Shown here piece after piece: positions 25,598-34,432 of a stretch of 64,000 bases of DNA (within the stretch, counting starts at the first letter, position 1; each line of letters begins with the position of its first letter). The position numbers and the translations under genes were made by a program. The notes below the pieces were generated by a model. The model searched no databases, was not told where the DNA came from, and saw only the letters and a program-made list of their open reading frames with translations. Location of the stretch: assembly GCA_948562205.1 (NCBI GenBank), contig CAOYAN010000005.1, positions 13,348 to 77,347 on the forward strand. Direction: 5' to 3'. Source of the DNA: an uncultured Clostridia bacterium. Its GTDB lineage: Bacteria > Bacillota > Clostridia > TANB77 > CAG-465.

Positions 25598-26131
25598 ATG
25601 AAAGATCTACTAAAAAAATTTGCAAAATCTTCACTTGTAATATCAATAGTACTTATAATACTTGCATTATTTTTAATATTTAAACCAACAGAATCTCTAA
25701 ACTTTATAGTTATTCTAATAGGAATTGTTCTATCAATACTTGGAATAATGCATATGATTTCATATTTTTCTTCATCAAAAGAGTTTAAATCACTAAGTTT
25801 TGAGCTTATAGAAGGTATTGCATATATTTGTACTGGAATATTACTTATAATTAATCCAAATCTTATAAATGAATTTTTAGCAACACTTGTTGGTGCATGG
25901 ATGATTATTCAAAGTATTATTCGTTTTCAATTTGCATTTAACTTAAAAGCTATAGATAATAAAGGATGGGGTATTATGCTTATATTATCTATAATTACAT
26001 TTATACTAGGTATTGTAATTATATTTAATCCATTTGCAACTATTATAGCAGTTACAACAATTTGTGGTATAATGTTACTTATTTCTGAATTAATTAATAT
26101 ATATGAATCAATTTGTTTATTAAGACTATAG
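25598..26131 (+). CDS. DUF308/HdeD-like membrane protein
   Basis: A 177-residue protein with six hydrophobic segments arranged as three pairs (around residues 14-27, 32-55, 67-82, 88-104, 122-142 and 147-167). This is the repeat layout of the DUF308/HdeD family, whose function is poorly known (acid resistance in enterics). An AAAGGAGG site precedes the ATG. It is a lone gene running towards the origin. Confidence 0.75.
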   Translation: MKDLLKKFAKSSLVISIVLIILALFLIFKPTESLNFIVILIGIVLSILGIMHMISYFSSSKEFKSLSFELIEGIAYICTGILLIINPNLINEFLATLVGAWMIIQSIIRFQFAFNLKAIDNKGWGIMLILSIITFILGIVIIFNPFATIIAVTTICGIMLLISELINIYESICLLRL

Positions 26132-26170
26132 AAAAAATGGCAAAAGTCAGTGACTCTTGCCATTTTTAAT
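26132..26170. terminator. Strong bidirectional terminator
   Basis: AAAAATGGCAA-AAGTCA and TGACT-CTTGCCATTTTT form a stem of about 17 pairs between the convergent genes ending at 26131 and 26191. Confidence 0.75.
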
Positions 26171-26190
26171 TCATTTAGTATTATTTAATT

Positions 26191-28182
26191 TTAATCAGCA
26201 TAAGCTTTACAAATTGTCTCAATATATATTTTTGTAAGTTCATCATTAATATTTAATTCTTTAACTGTAATTTCTTTACCATTAATATCAGAAAATATAT
26301 AATAAAGTGAGTTAGAATAATATATATCTTTTTCATTTACATCTATTGATAGAAACCCCTGTGAAATCAGATTTTTTTCTTCACTTATTCTCAAATCTAG
26401 AGTTACGCTATTTTTAACAATTTTGCTTCCTATTAAAAAATCATCTGCAAATAAGTTAACTTTTTCACCATCAATCTCTTCATAATAATCTGAAGGCACT
26501 AATATTATTCTATTTCCTAAATTTATTATAAATTCTTTAGAATCGTTACTTATAAGATCACATATATTAATGTTCTTATTAAATTTTAACGACCTATCAA
26601 TACGTGATTTTAAAGCATTTACATTTCCTATTGTATGTATATTAATATTCTTAAAATATCTTTTATATTCTCTTGATATATTGGACATAATTTTATTAAG
26701 ATTTACCAATAAAGTTATTTTATAATGATTATCAAATTTCAAATCATTATACAGATGACAATTATATATTAAGTCATCTAATTTTAAGTTAACATTATCA
26801 ATCTTTTGATACCTTATTTCAACTTCTTCACTTAAAAGAATAGGAAGATTTATTTCACTATCACAATAGTTAAGTAATCCTTGCTTTAATTTACTTAAAA
26901 GTTCTACTTTATATACTAAATTATTTATTGTAAGTATATATTTTTTAAAGAAGTATAATCTATTTTTAATATATATAATATCTTCATACTCAATATCATA
27001 TATATTTAAATTTTTTAGATCTTCATCACCTTTGTTTATTTTCAAAATATTCTTGTATAAAATAACTTTTGAAAATGGTAATTTTTTATTAGTAATATCA
27101 ACTAAAATAGGTTCTATATTTAGTAAATATGTTAAAACATTTTGGATATATTTTTTTGTGTAAATATTCGATTTTTTTAAATTAATATACATATTTGCTT
27201 TATTTTCACCACTACAATAATTTATCCTAAAAATTCTTAACTCATCTTCAAAATATACAGAAGAATTTTTATCAACTTTTGATAATATCTTTTCAGGTGA
27301 AATATACTTTTGGAGTTCATTTATATTTTTATATTCATCTTGTGTAAGATAAATACAAAGCTTAACATACCTATTACTCCCTTCAATTACAAACGTAGCT
27401 TCATATTTATATAATGTATCTTTTCTCTTTAATTTACCAATAATTAAATTATTATATACAAAATTACTATCTACCTCTACATCTTCTAAATAAATACCTT
27501 TCTCTCTGAATGTATATTTAAGATACCGATCTTTATTTATTGATTTTTGATCTACTAAAATATCAAGTATATACTTAAAAATTTCTTCAAATTTATAGCT
27601 TACGCTTGAAGATATTTTATTTCCTCTCTCAAATACAAAAATTTCACATGCACGAGTATTTAAACATGGTCTTACTTCTACATCAAGTTTATTTATTTTT
27701 TTAATATATTCATCTTCTGAAATATAAAAATTATACTCCTTATTCCATATAATATCATCTTCATTTATTAAATCAACAGATAGTTTATCTGCAACAAAAA
27801 CATATGGCTCTATAGAGAAGTCTTGTGATTTAATTTCAAAAGATGTAAATTCATATGATAAAAACAAAATAAATTTTATACCATTATATTGTATTTTATA
27901 TCTTTCATTTAACAAAATCTTTTTAGATTTTTCAAAATACCCAATTTCTTGTTCTTCCAAATATATCTTCATAAAATCATATAGATTAATTATATTAAGG
28001 CTTTGATACATATATATTGCCTGTTTATCTCTTTTAGATTGTAATTCTTTATAAAGTAATTCAGTTTCACTTATTCTTTTTACAAATTTATCAATATTAG
28101 TATTTTGTTCTACCGATTTTTCTTTTTTTAAAGAATACATAACTATATTTTTTACATTTTCTTTTAAATCTTTTCTTTTCAT
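26191..28182 (-). CDS. Large hypothetical protein (663 aa)
   Basis: A long soluble protein without signal peptide or membrane segments, rich in Lys, Ile, Asn and Glu, with an N-terminal helical part (about 1-60) and a long alpha/beta body. I found no motif that assigns a family. The start at 28182 follows AAAGGTGG by 6 bases; a GTG at 28191 overlaps that site. It stands alone, flanked by terminators and tRNA-Ser genes. Confidence 0.7.
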   Translation of the reverse strand: MKRKDLKENVKNIVMYSLKKEKSVEQNTNIDKFVKRISETELLYKELQSKRDKQAIYMYQSLNIINLYDFMKIYLEEQEIGYFEKSKKILLNERYKIQYNGIKFILFLSYEFTSFEIKSQDFSIEPYVFVADKLSVDLINEDDIIWNKEYNFYISEDEYIKKINKLDVEVRPCLNTRACEIFVFERGNKISSSVSYKFEEIFKYILDILVDQKSINKDRYLKYTFREKGIYLEDVEVDSNFVYNNLIIGKLKRKDTLYKYEATFVIEGSNRYVKLCIYLTQDEYKNINELQKYISPEKILSKVDKNSSVYFEDELRIFRINYCSGENKANMYINLKKSNIYTKKYIQNVLTYLLNIEPILVDITNKKLPFSKVILYKNILKINKGDEDLKNLNIYDIEYEDIIYIKNRLYFFKKYILTINNLVYKVELLSKLKQGLLNYCDSEINLPILLSEEVEIRYQKIDNVNLKLDDLIYNCHLYNDLKFDNHYKITLLVNLNKIMSNISREYKRYFKNINIHTIGNVNALKSRIDRSLKFNKNINICDLISNDSKEFIINLGNRIILVPSDYYEEIDGEKVNLFADDFLIGSKIVKNSVTLDLRISEEKNLISQGFLSIDVNEKDIYYSNSLYYIFSDINGKEITVKELNINDELTKIYIETICKAYAD

Positions 28183-28269
28183 GATAACCACCTTTCAAAA
28201 TATTTATTTTAAAATAATATATTAATTATGATTATTATATCATAGTTTACATATTTTAGCAAAAAATAA

Positions 28270-28301
28270 TTGTAGGAAGCAGATTACTCTACTTCCTACA
28301 A
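28270..28301 (-). terminator. Terminator of tRNA-Ser(GCT)
   Basis: TTGTAGGAAG (28270-28279) and CTTCCTACAA (28292-28301) form a 10-bp stem, followed on the minus strand by a T-rich run. Confidence 0.7.
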
Positions 28302-28339
28302 CGGTTTACATATAAAATTTGTATATAAATTCTATATGG

Positions 28340-28429
28340 TGGCGGAGAAGGAGGGGTTCGAACCCTCGCGCCCCTATTGAGACCTAACAGTTTAGCAAAC
28401 TGTCCCCTTCACCACTTGGGTACTTCTCC
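28340..28429 (-). tRNA. tRNA-Ser (anticodon GCT)
   Basis: A class II tRNA on the minus strand: acceptor GGAGAAG pairs with CTTCTCC, anticodon stem CAGTT/AACTG carries the loop with GCT, and a long variable arm precedes the T loop TTCGAAC. Discriminator G is followed by encoded CCA. Confidence 0.92.
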
Positions 28430-28451
28430 ATATCTTGACTTACTGTTATAA

Positions 28452-28480
28452 ATTATAATACATATTTATTTATATGTCAA
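28452..28480 (-). promoter_or_regulatory. Promoter of tRNA-Ser(GCT)
   Basis: Minus strand TTGACA (28480-28475), 17-base spacer, TATAAT (28457-28452): full consensus. Confidence 0.7.
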
Positions 28481-28542
28481 GTTAATTTAAGAAATTACCA
28501 TATAAAAAAAGAAAAAAGTACCATTAACTGATACTTTTATGT

Positions 28543-28631
28543 TGGCGGAAGAGGTAGGATTCGAACCCACGGTACCTTTCGATATCACCAGTTTTCAAGA
28601 CTGGCTCCTTAAACCACTCGGACACTCTTCC
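28543..28631 (-). tRNA. tRNA-Ser (anticodon TGA)
   Basis: Class II tRNA: acceptor GGAAGAG pairs with CTCTTCC, anticodon stem CCAGT/ACTGG holds the loop CTTGAAA, the variable arm is long, and the T loop is TTCGAAT. CCA is encoded. It lies 113 bases from tRNA-Ser(GCT) with its own promoter. Confidence 0.92.
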
Positions 28632-28649
28632 AACTTAGTTACAAATATA

Positions 28650-28677
28650 ATTATACCAGTTTTTTATAATTTGTCAA
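28650..28677 (-). promoter_or_regulatory. Promoter of tRNA-Ser(TGA)
   Basis: Minus strand TTGACA (28677-28672), 16-base spacer, TATAAT (28655-28650). Confidence 0.65.
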
Positions 28678-28725
28678 TACTTTTTATAAATTTTCTATAC
28701 ATAGTACCAAATTTTAGTATAATAA

Positions 28726-28757
28726 ATGGTAAACACTACAAATATAGTATTTACCAT
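28726..28757 (-). terminator. Terminator of the Nudix-parB-parA unit
   Basis: ATGGTAAACACTA (28726-28738) pairs with TAGTATTTACCAT (28745-28757) with one mismatch, just past the Nudix gene stop codon. Confidence 0.6.
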
Positions 28758-28761
28758 AATA

Positions 28762-29196
28762 TTATATTTTATTCTCACTAATATCTTTAATTAATTTTTC
28801 TTTTACTTCAATTGGTAATAAATTATAATCTTTAATTTTGTCTTTTTCAAGTAAAGAAATTTCATACTTTCCATATTTTTCATAATTTATATCAGTAAAC
28901 TCAGGGCCATCTCCGGTTCCAAACTTACCACTTAAATAGCTACATAAAAAGAATTTCTCATCACGATCTAGATCTTTATTATATATATATATGTATTCCT
29001 TATCAATTATAGTATCAATACCTAACTCTTCCTTTAATTCTCTTATAGTAGCACTTTCAAAGCTTTCATTGTCTTCTACGTGTCCGCCTGGAAAAGTATA
29101 ATATTCTTTTATTATTTTTTCATCTTTATATTTAGTTCTTTTAATTGTAACTATTTTATTATCTATTAAAAGAATAGCTCTACCAGTCTTTACCAT
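28762..29196 (-). CDS. Nudix hydrolase
   Basis: A 144-residue protein with a complete Nudix box beginning GGHVEDNESFE (about residue 36) and ending RELKEELG. Nudix enzymes cleave nucleoside diphosphates linked to another group; the substrate is not evident. It follows parB by 9 bases and ends in a terminator, so it is the last gene of the parAB operon. Confidence 0.85.
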   Translation of the reverse strand: MVKTGRAILLIDNKIVTIKRTKYKDEKIIKEYYTFPGGHVEDNESFESATIRELKEELGIDTIIDKEYIYIYNKDLDRDEKFFLCSYLSGKFGTGDGPEFTDINYEKYGKYEISLLEKDKIKDYNLLPIEVKEKLIKDISENKI

Positions 29197-29205
29197 AAAA
29201 ATCTC

Positions 29206-30090
29206 CTACATTTTAATATTAAATCTATTAAGTAAACTCTCAAGTCCTTCATCATCATTATATTCTATAACAAGTTTTTGATGTTTTTTGCCTAATTCTA
29301 ATTTTACTTTATATCCAAAATAATCTTTTAATCTATCTTCTATCTTTTGATAGTATATAGCTCTTGGTTGTTTTTTATTAGCTTTTCTTTTATAATTATC
29401 ATCACCATATATTAATTTTTCAACTTCTCTTACAGTAAGTTTTTTCTCAATAATTTTTTCTGCTATTTGTAATTGTTTTTCTTCATCTTCAATAGCAAGT
29501 AATGCTCTTGCTTGTCCTTCAACTAATTTTCCAGACAATACATAATCAAGTATTTTTTCTGGTAATTTTAAAAGTCTCATTATATTAGATACTGTAGATA
29601 AACTTTTACCAGTAATTTTAGCAACTTCAGTCTGACTATATCCCTCAATTTCCATAAGTTCTTTTATAGCTTTTGCTACCTCTATAATATTTAAATCTTC
29701 TCTTTGTATATTTTCTATTAAAGCTACCTGTTTTTTTTCAGAATTTGTATAGTCTTTTATAATTGCAGGAATTTCCTTAAGTCCAGCATCTTTTGCAGCT
29801 CTCCAACGTCTCTCACCTGCAACAATAGTATATCCATCTTCATTTTTTACAACTAATATTGGTTGTATAACACCATTTACTCTAATAGAATTTGTAAGTT
29901 CCTCTAATTTTTCTTTGTCAAATATTTTTCTTGGTTGATTAAGCATAGGTTCAACTTCAGTTATATTAAGACTAATTACCCTATCAATCTCTCTTCTTGG
30001 TTTTTCTTTTTTTGCTTCAGTTACTTTTTTTATTTCTTCAGTATCTTCACCAAAAAAAGCATTTAAACCTCTTCCTAAACCTTTTTGCAT
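29206..30090 (-). CDS. parB: Chromosome partitioning protein ParB (Spo0J)
   Basis: A 294-residue ParB with the N-terminal CTPase domain (GERRWRAAK around 88-96), a central helix-turn-helix (YSQTEVAKITGKSLSTVSN, about 151-169) and a C-terminal dimerisation domain. It binds parS sites near the origin and helps load SMC and segregate origins; in spore formers it links to Soj and sporulation control. It follows parA by three bases. Confidence 0.93.
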   Translation of the reverse strand: MQKGLGRGLNAFFGEDTEEIKKVTEAKKEKPRREIDRVISLNITEVEPMLNQPRKIFDKEKLEELTNSIRVNGVIQPILVVKNEDGYTIVAGERRWRAAKDAGLKEIPAIIKDYTNSEKKQVALIENIQREDLNIIEVAKAIKELMEIEGYSQTEVAKITGKSLSTVSNIMRLLKLPEKILDYVLSGKLVEGQARALLAIEDEEKQLQIAEKIIEKKLTVREVEKLIYGDDNYKRKANKKQPRAIYYQKIEDRLKDYFGYKVKLELGKKHQKLVIEYNDDEGLESLLNRFNIKM

Positions 30091-30093
30091 ACA

Positions 30094-30864
30094 TTATTCC
30101 CCTTTCTCATTTAAATTAATAAGTTCCTTAGCAAGTTTTTTGTATGTTTCGGCTCCCTTAGAATCAGGATCATATAAACTAATTGGTAATCCATGACTTG
30201 GTGCTTCACTAAGTCTTATATTTCTTGGAATAATAGTTTGAAAAACTTTATTACCAAAATATTTTTCAACTTCTCTTGCTACTTGAGTAGATAAATTTGT
30301 ACGTGCATCAAACATAGTAAGTACAACACCCTCTATTTCTAATTCTTTATTTAAATGTTTTTGTACAAGTTTAATTGTATTTATAAGTTGTCCTAGTCCC
30401 TCTAAAGCATAATATTCACATTGTATAGGTACAAGCACACTATCTGATGCAGTAAAAGCATTAAGTGTTATAAGACCAAGGGATGGTGGACAATCTATAA
30501 AAATATAATCATATGCATCTTTTACTTCCTCTATTGCATTTTTAAGTCTTGTCTCTCTTGAAACCATTGATACAAGTTCAATTTCTGCTCCTGCAAGATT
30601 TATATTTGAAGGGCATACATCAAGTTTTTTAACTATTGTTGGTTGTAACGTATTTTTTATCTGTACATCCTCCACTAATACATTATATATAGATGTATCA
30701 TCATGAGCCTCTACTCCAAGTCCACTTGTAGCACTACCTTGTGGATCTATATCTATTAATAAAACTTTCTTTCCTTTTTGGGCAATACAGGCACTTAAAT
30801 TAACTGCTGTAGTTGTTTTTCCAACACCACCTTTTTGATTTGCTATTGATATTACTTTTGCCAT
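30094..30864 (-). CDS. parA: Chromosome partitioning ATPase ParA (Soj)
   Basis: A 256-residue ParA with the deviant Walker A KGGVGKTT at residues 11-18, DIDPQG near 40 and DCPPSLG near 125. Soj/ParA works with ParB in origin placement and, in Bacillus, regulates DnaA. The gene lies about 9.7 kb from dnaA, in the conserved origin neighbourhood, with parB directly downstream. Confidence 0.94.
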   Translation of the reverse strand: MAKVISIANQKGGVGKTTTAVNLSACIAQKGKKVLLIDIDPQGSATSGLGVEAHDDTSIYNVLVEDVQIKNTLQPTIVKKLDVCPSNINLAGAEIELVSMVSRETRLKNAIEEVKDAYDYIFIDCPPSLGLITLNAFTASDSVLVPIQCEYYALEGLGQLINTIKLVQKHLNKELEIEGVVLTMFDARTNLSTQVAREVEKYFGNKVFQTIIPRNIRLSEAPSHGLPISLYDPDSKGAETYKKLAKELINLNEKGE

Positions 30865-30905
30865 AATGTCACCTCTTTACTCATTATATTACATTTTTGA
30901 CAAAA

Positions 30906-30953
30906 AAAAAAGAGTAAAAACAAAAATAGTCAGTTTTTACCCTTTTTTATTTA
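30906..30953 (-). terminator. Terminator of coaE
   Basis: An A/T-rich stem, AAAAAAGaGTAAAAA with TTTTTACcCTTTTTT, lies just past the coaE stop codon and before parA. Confidence 0.55.
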
Positions 30954-30954
30954 C

Positions 30955-31548
30955 TTATAAATTTTTAGAAATAATATTACATATATTATTTACCTCTTCT
31001 TCAATTTGTTTTAAAGACTTATTATTATTTATTATAATATCAAATCTACTTTCATCATAATTCATAGAAAATTTATCTCTTGAAATAAACTCATCTTCTG
31101 TTAATATGTCACGTTTTAATATCCTACTCTTACGAATATTCTCATCAGCCTTTACAAGTATTTTTAAATCACAAATATCAAAAATTTCAGGTACTTCAGG
31201 TGTAAAAGCCCAATCAAGTATAATTACTTTTTCTGAAGCATTTTCGATTTCATCTAAAAGTAACCTCACAAGTATAGGAAGAGAAATTCTTGTCAATGTA
31301 TCCCTATTTTCTTTACTTGAAAAAACTATATGTCTAAATTTTTTACGATCAATATTTCCATTTACATCTAAAATATTATTTCCCCAAATCTTTATTGATT
31401 GATTTATTGTTTCTTCATACTTCATTGTATTACGAGAAATAACATCAACATCAATATATATGGCTTGTTTTTCAAACTTTTTCGTAATTTCCTTAGATAT
31501 ATATGACTTACCACTACCTGTTTTTCCTGTTATTGAAACAATAAACAT
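30955..31548 (-). CDS. coaE: Dephospho-CoA kinase-like P-loop protein
   Basis: A 197-residue P-loop kinase: GKTGSGKS at residues 8-15, DVDVISR near 34 and a lid-like KSRILKRD near 140. The layout fits dephospho-CoA kinase, the last step of CoA synthesis, but the family's GGIGSGKS form is changed to GKTGSGKS, so another small-molecule kinase is possible. It has a typical GGAGG start and lies between the parAB unit and the three-paralogue cluster. Confidence 0.68.
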   Translation of the reverse strand: MFIVSITGKTGSGKSYISKEITKKFEKQAIYIDVDVISRNTMKYEETINQSIKIWGNNILDVNGNIDRKKFRHIVFSSKENRDTLTRISLPILVRLLLDEIENASEKVIILDWAFTPEVPEIFDICDLKILVKADENIRKSRILKRDILTEDEFISRDKFSMNYDESRFDIIINNNKSLKQIEEEVNNICNIISKNL

Positions 31549-31566
31549 ATTCTTCCTCCTTTATGT

Positions 31567-32175
31567 TTAAACTTCAAAAATTAGACCATCTTTAAAATAT
31601 TCACAAATCGCACTTCTTAAATATTTATCCTCTATTGTAGGTATCTCTAAAATTTTTTCTTCAAATTCTTTTAGAACTTTATCTATATAGCTCCAATTAT
31701 CAAATTCTATTTCTTCATAAAGATCGAATATATCCATAATTTTTACATATTCTTTATGAGACATAAAATATACTTCTACTCCAATTTTAAGGTATGGATC
31801 TATTTTTCTATACTCCTCTTCTGTAATACCCATTTTAATATCATTCTCAATTTTTCTAAACATTCCTCCTACACACTCAGCAAGTTCAATGTTATAATGG
31901 GTTAATAATAATTCTACAACATTATACAAACATTTTATTAAAGCTTTCTTATCATAATAATATTCTATATTTTCTGTATCTTTAGATGAATTCTTACATA
32001 ATATTTTTCCATTAAGAGATAAAGCTTTTGACATATTTAAATATATTTTCTTACATATTCTTTTTTCTGGAGAAATATAATACTTTTCATAATATTCTCT
32101 AAAAGTATTATCAATTCTTTCTAAAATATTATTTTTTTCTTCAATAAATTCACTTTTAATGAGTTCTAATTCCAT
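31567..32175 (-). CDS. Paralogue 1 of a three-gene family of unknown function
   Basis: A 202-residue, mostly helical, acidic protein. It shares with the next two genes a pattern of blocks: YYISPEKRI...LSKAL..NG near the N-terminus, LLTHYNIELA in the middle, SHKEYVKIMDIFDLYEE, and IPTIEDKYLRSAICEYFKD at the C-terminus. No known domain recognised. AAGGAGGATAAT precedes the ATG. A 143-base gap with its own promoter-like element separates it from paralogue 2. Confidence 0.75.
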   Translation of the reverse strand: MELELIKSEFIEEKNNILERIDNTFREYYEKYYISPEKRICKKIYLNMSKALSLNGKILCKNSSKDTENIEYYYDKKALIKCLYNVVELLLTHYNIELAECVGGMFRKIENDIKMGITEEEYRKIDPYLKIGVEVYFMSHKEYVKIMDIFDLYEEIEFDNWSYIDKVLKEFEEKILEIPTIEDKYLRSAICEYFKDGLIFEV

Positions 32176-32221
32176 ATTATCCTCCTTAATAAAAAAAAGA
32201 TATACAATTTATAGTAAAATC

Positions 32222-32240
32222 ATTATATCATGTATGTCAA
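32222..32240 (-). promoter_or_regulatory. Promoter-like element of paralogue 1
   Basis: Minus strand TTGACATACATGATATAATG: a -10 TATAAT (32227-32222) with TTGACA 7 bases upstream. The same core stands at paralogue 3, suggesting shared control rather than a classical -35 box. Confidence 0.45.
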
Positions 32241-32268
32241 TTATATTAGACTTACATATTTTAAGTCA

Positions 32269-32306
32269 TTAAAAGAGCAAAAAACAATTGTCTTTTGCTC
32301 TTTTAA
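32269..32306 (-). terminator. Strong terminator after paralogue 2
   Basis: TTAAAAGAGCAAAA (32269-32282) pairs perfectly with TTTTGCTCTTTTAA (32293-32306). Confidence 0.75.
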
Positions 32307-32318
32307 CATATATTATAA

Positions 32319-32948
32319 CTAATCTATTTGCATTGATATTCTATCTTTAAAATATTCACAAACAGTACTTCTATAAAGCTTATCCTCTATAGTTAGAATT
32401 ACCGATATTTTTTTGTAGAATTCCTCCAAAATAACTTTATTTCCTATAAGATGTCTTATATCATTTACATATTTCTTATATATTTGTCTATAAAGATCAA
32501 ACAAGTCTTTTACTTTTTCATATTCTTTATGATGCTTTAAGTAATAAAGAGAGTTTATTTTAAGAACAATTTCACTTAATATTTCATAATCACTATCAGT
32601 GATATATTCTTTACTATCTTCTTGTATCTTATTAAGTATTTCTATAGTGTTAGTCGCCAATTCAATATTATAATTATTCAGTACCGCTTTTACAATATTT
32701 TGAAAACATATCTTTAAAATTTCACTATCATCTTCAGAAGCACATTCACCAAAAATTGTATCTTCGGTTAAGCTTGTACTTACTAATCTTCCATAACTTA
32801 TAGATGCTTTTTGTAAATTATTATATATATCTCTAAGTATATTTCTTTCAGGATATATATAATACTCTCTATAATATCCATCTATATCATTATTAATCCG
32901 TCTTAATAAAATATCAATATCAAGAATAATTTGTTCTTTATTAAACAT
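32319..32948 (-). CDS. Paralogue 2 of a three-gene family of unknown function
   Basis: A 209-residue helical protein with the same blocks as its neighbours: YYIYPERNI...LQKAS...G, LNNYNIELA, HHKEYEKVKDLFDLYRQ and ILTIEDKLYRSTVCEYFKD. The start at 32948 follows AAGGAGGAG; the reading to 32981 runs into the end of paralogue 3. It follows paralogue 3 closely (16 bases) and the two are probably co-transcribed. Confidence 0.75.
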   Translation of the reverse strand: MFNKEQIILDIDILLRRINNDIDGYYREYYIYPERNILRDIYNNLQKASISYGRLVSTSLTEDTIFGECASEDDSEILKICFQNIVKAVLNNYNIELATNTIEILNKIQEDSKEYITDSDYEILSEIVLKINSLYYLKHHKEYEKVKDLFDLYRQIYKKYVNDIRHLIGNKVILEEFYKKISVILTIEDKLYRSTVCEYFKDRISMQID

Positions 32949-32964
32949 CACATTCTCCTCCTTA

Positions 32965-33612
32965 TTAAATATGAAATTCAAAATGATCTACAAGATATTC
33001 ACAAATATTGCTTTTTAAGTATTTATCTTCTATTGTATCTATAGTTGAAATCTTTGATTCAAGGAGTTCAAAAAACATTTTTGCGCCCATTAATTCATGA
33101 ACATATACTAAATCTCTCTTTTTCAAATTTTCATTAAATACCTTAATGAGTTCAAACAGCTCTTTAATTTTATAAAATTCTTCATGCTCTTTAATATAGT
33201 TTTCCTGTGAAATATCTTTAATTAGATCATTTATCTCCTCTATATTTTTTTGTCCCAAAAATTCTTTACTGTAATTTTTGATTGTTCTTAGTGTTCTTTC
33301 AGTAGAATTTGCAAGATCATAACTATAATGAGTAAGCACTATATATACAGCTTGTTTTAAGTAATTCATACACATATGAAAATTAGTATCTTTTTCTACA
33401 TCTATATCTTCAAAAATCATATCTCTTAGCATATTAGCACATAACGCAGATCCATTACTAGAATAAGCCTTAGATAAAGTGTTATATAACTCTTCAGCTA
33501 CACTTTTTTCAGGTACTAAATAAAATTTTTCAAAATATTTTCCAAAAGTTTTTTCAATCCGCATTGCTATTTCTTCTACTTCTTTAGACATTACATCTTT
33601 TCTTATTTCCAT
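32965..33612 (-). CDS. Paralogue 3 of a three-gene family of unknown function
   Basis: A 215-residue helical protein with YLVPEKSVAEELYNTLSKAY..NG, VLTHYSYDLA, EHEEFYKIKELFELIK and IDTIEDKYLKSNICEYLVD, all aligned with paralogues 1 and 2. It leads the cluster, right after a promoter set inside a 13-bp inverted repeat. AAGGAGGAAAAA precedes the ATG. The family probably arose by local duplication between coaE and rsmG. Confidence 0.75.
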   Translation of the reverse strand: MEIRKDVMSKEVEEIAMRIEKTFGKYFEKFYLVPEKSVAEELYNTLSKAYSSNGSALCANMLRDMIFEDIDVEKDTNFHMCMNYLKQAVYIVLTHYSYDLANSTERTLRTIKNYSKEFLGQKNIEEINDLIKDISQENYIKEHEEFYKIKELFELIKVFNENLKKRDLVYVHELMGAKMFFELLESKISTIDTIEDKYLKSNICEYLVDHFEFHI

Positions 33613-33637
33613 TTTTTCCTCCTTATTAAAAAAAGAA

Positions 33638-33685
33638 ACATAGTTGACATTTGTACTATTATATCATACATGTCAACTATGTAAA
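33638..33685 (-). promoter_or_regulatory. Promoter inside a 13-bp inverted repeat (candidate operator)
   Basis: ACATAGTTGACAT (33638-33650) and ATGTCAACTATGT (33670-33682) are perfect inverted copies with a 19-base spacer. The -10 TATAAT (minus, 33663-33658) lies in the spacer and a -35-like TTTACA (33685-33680) at the outer arm with 16-base spacing. A dimeric repressor bound here would block transcription of the paralogue cluster. Confidence 0.6.
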
Positions 33686-33688
33686 CTT

Positions 33689-34417
33689 CTACAGCGGATT
33701 TTTCTTTATTTGTCCGTTATTTCTAGGATACTTACTATTTGTTTCTTTATACTTTTTTATATCTAATATTACTCTTATATATTTTTCATTATCAACAAAA
33801 TAACTATAATCATATCTATTTACTAATTTTGCATTTAATACATCAAAAGCTTTTTTGGCCTTCTCTATTTCAACGTCCACTTTATCACCTTTCATAATTA
33901 AACAACTACCACCTACTTTAACATATGGTATTTCATATTCAAGTAATACTGGTAAACTTGCTACAGCACGCGATACTACTAAATCATATTTTTCTCTATG
34001 TTCTTTCATTTTAGCACATTCTTCGGCTCTACCATGTACTAAAGTTATATTAGTAAGTTGTAAAGTATTGATAACTTCCTGTAAAAAGTTAATTCTTTTA
34101 TTTAAAGCATCTAGTAATGTAATATCCAATTTTCCTTCAAAATATATAGCTATAACAATACCTGGAAATCCAGCACCTGTTCCAACATCTATAACTTTTT
34201 TAGAACTATCTATATATTTTACTAATTCTAATGAGTCTATAAAATGTTTCATTATAATCTCATATTCATCAGTTATAGCAGTAAGATTTATCTTTTCATT
34301 CCATTCTATTAATATATCTTTATATTTCTCTAACTTTTCTAAAATATTATTATTTAAGGATATATCTATTTTACTAGCTTCTTCTTTTAAAGTGTCCTTA
34401 AAATTAATTATTTTCAT
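33689..34417 (-). CDS. rsmG: 16S rRNA (guanine527-N7)-methyltransferase RsmG
   Basis: A 242-residue SAM methyltransferase with the RsmG motif I DVGTGAGFPGI (about 76-86) and LLDALNKR near 100. It makes m7G527 in 16S rRNA. It follows mnmG by 15 bases, keeping the usual origin-proximal order mnmE-mnmG-rsmG. Confidence 0.94.
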   Translation of the reverse strand: MKIINFKDTLKEEASKIDISLNNNILEKLEKYKDILIEWNEKINLTAITDEYEIIMKHFIDSLELVKYIDSSKKVIDVGTGAGFPGIVIAIYFEGKLDITLLDALNKRINFLQEVINTLQLTNITLVHGRAEECAKMKEHREKYDLVVSRAVASLPVLLEYEIPYVKVGGSCLIMKGDKVDVEIEKAKKAFDVLNAKLVNRYDYSYFVDNEKYIRVILDIKKYKETNSKYPRNNGQIKKNPL

Positions 34418-34432
34418 ATGAAAACACCTACC

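Noticed and set aside
28539..28781. Plus-strand ORF starting MLAEEVGFEPTVP
   Set aside because: It is the antisense of tRNA-Ser(TGA); this peptide is a well-known false gene call over tRNA-Ser.
33855..34421. 188-codon plus-strand ORF
   Set aside because: It is the exact antisense of rsmG, whose motifs are clear.
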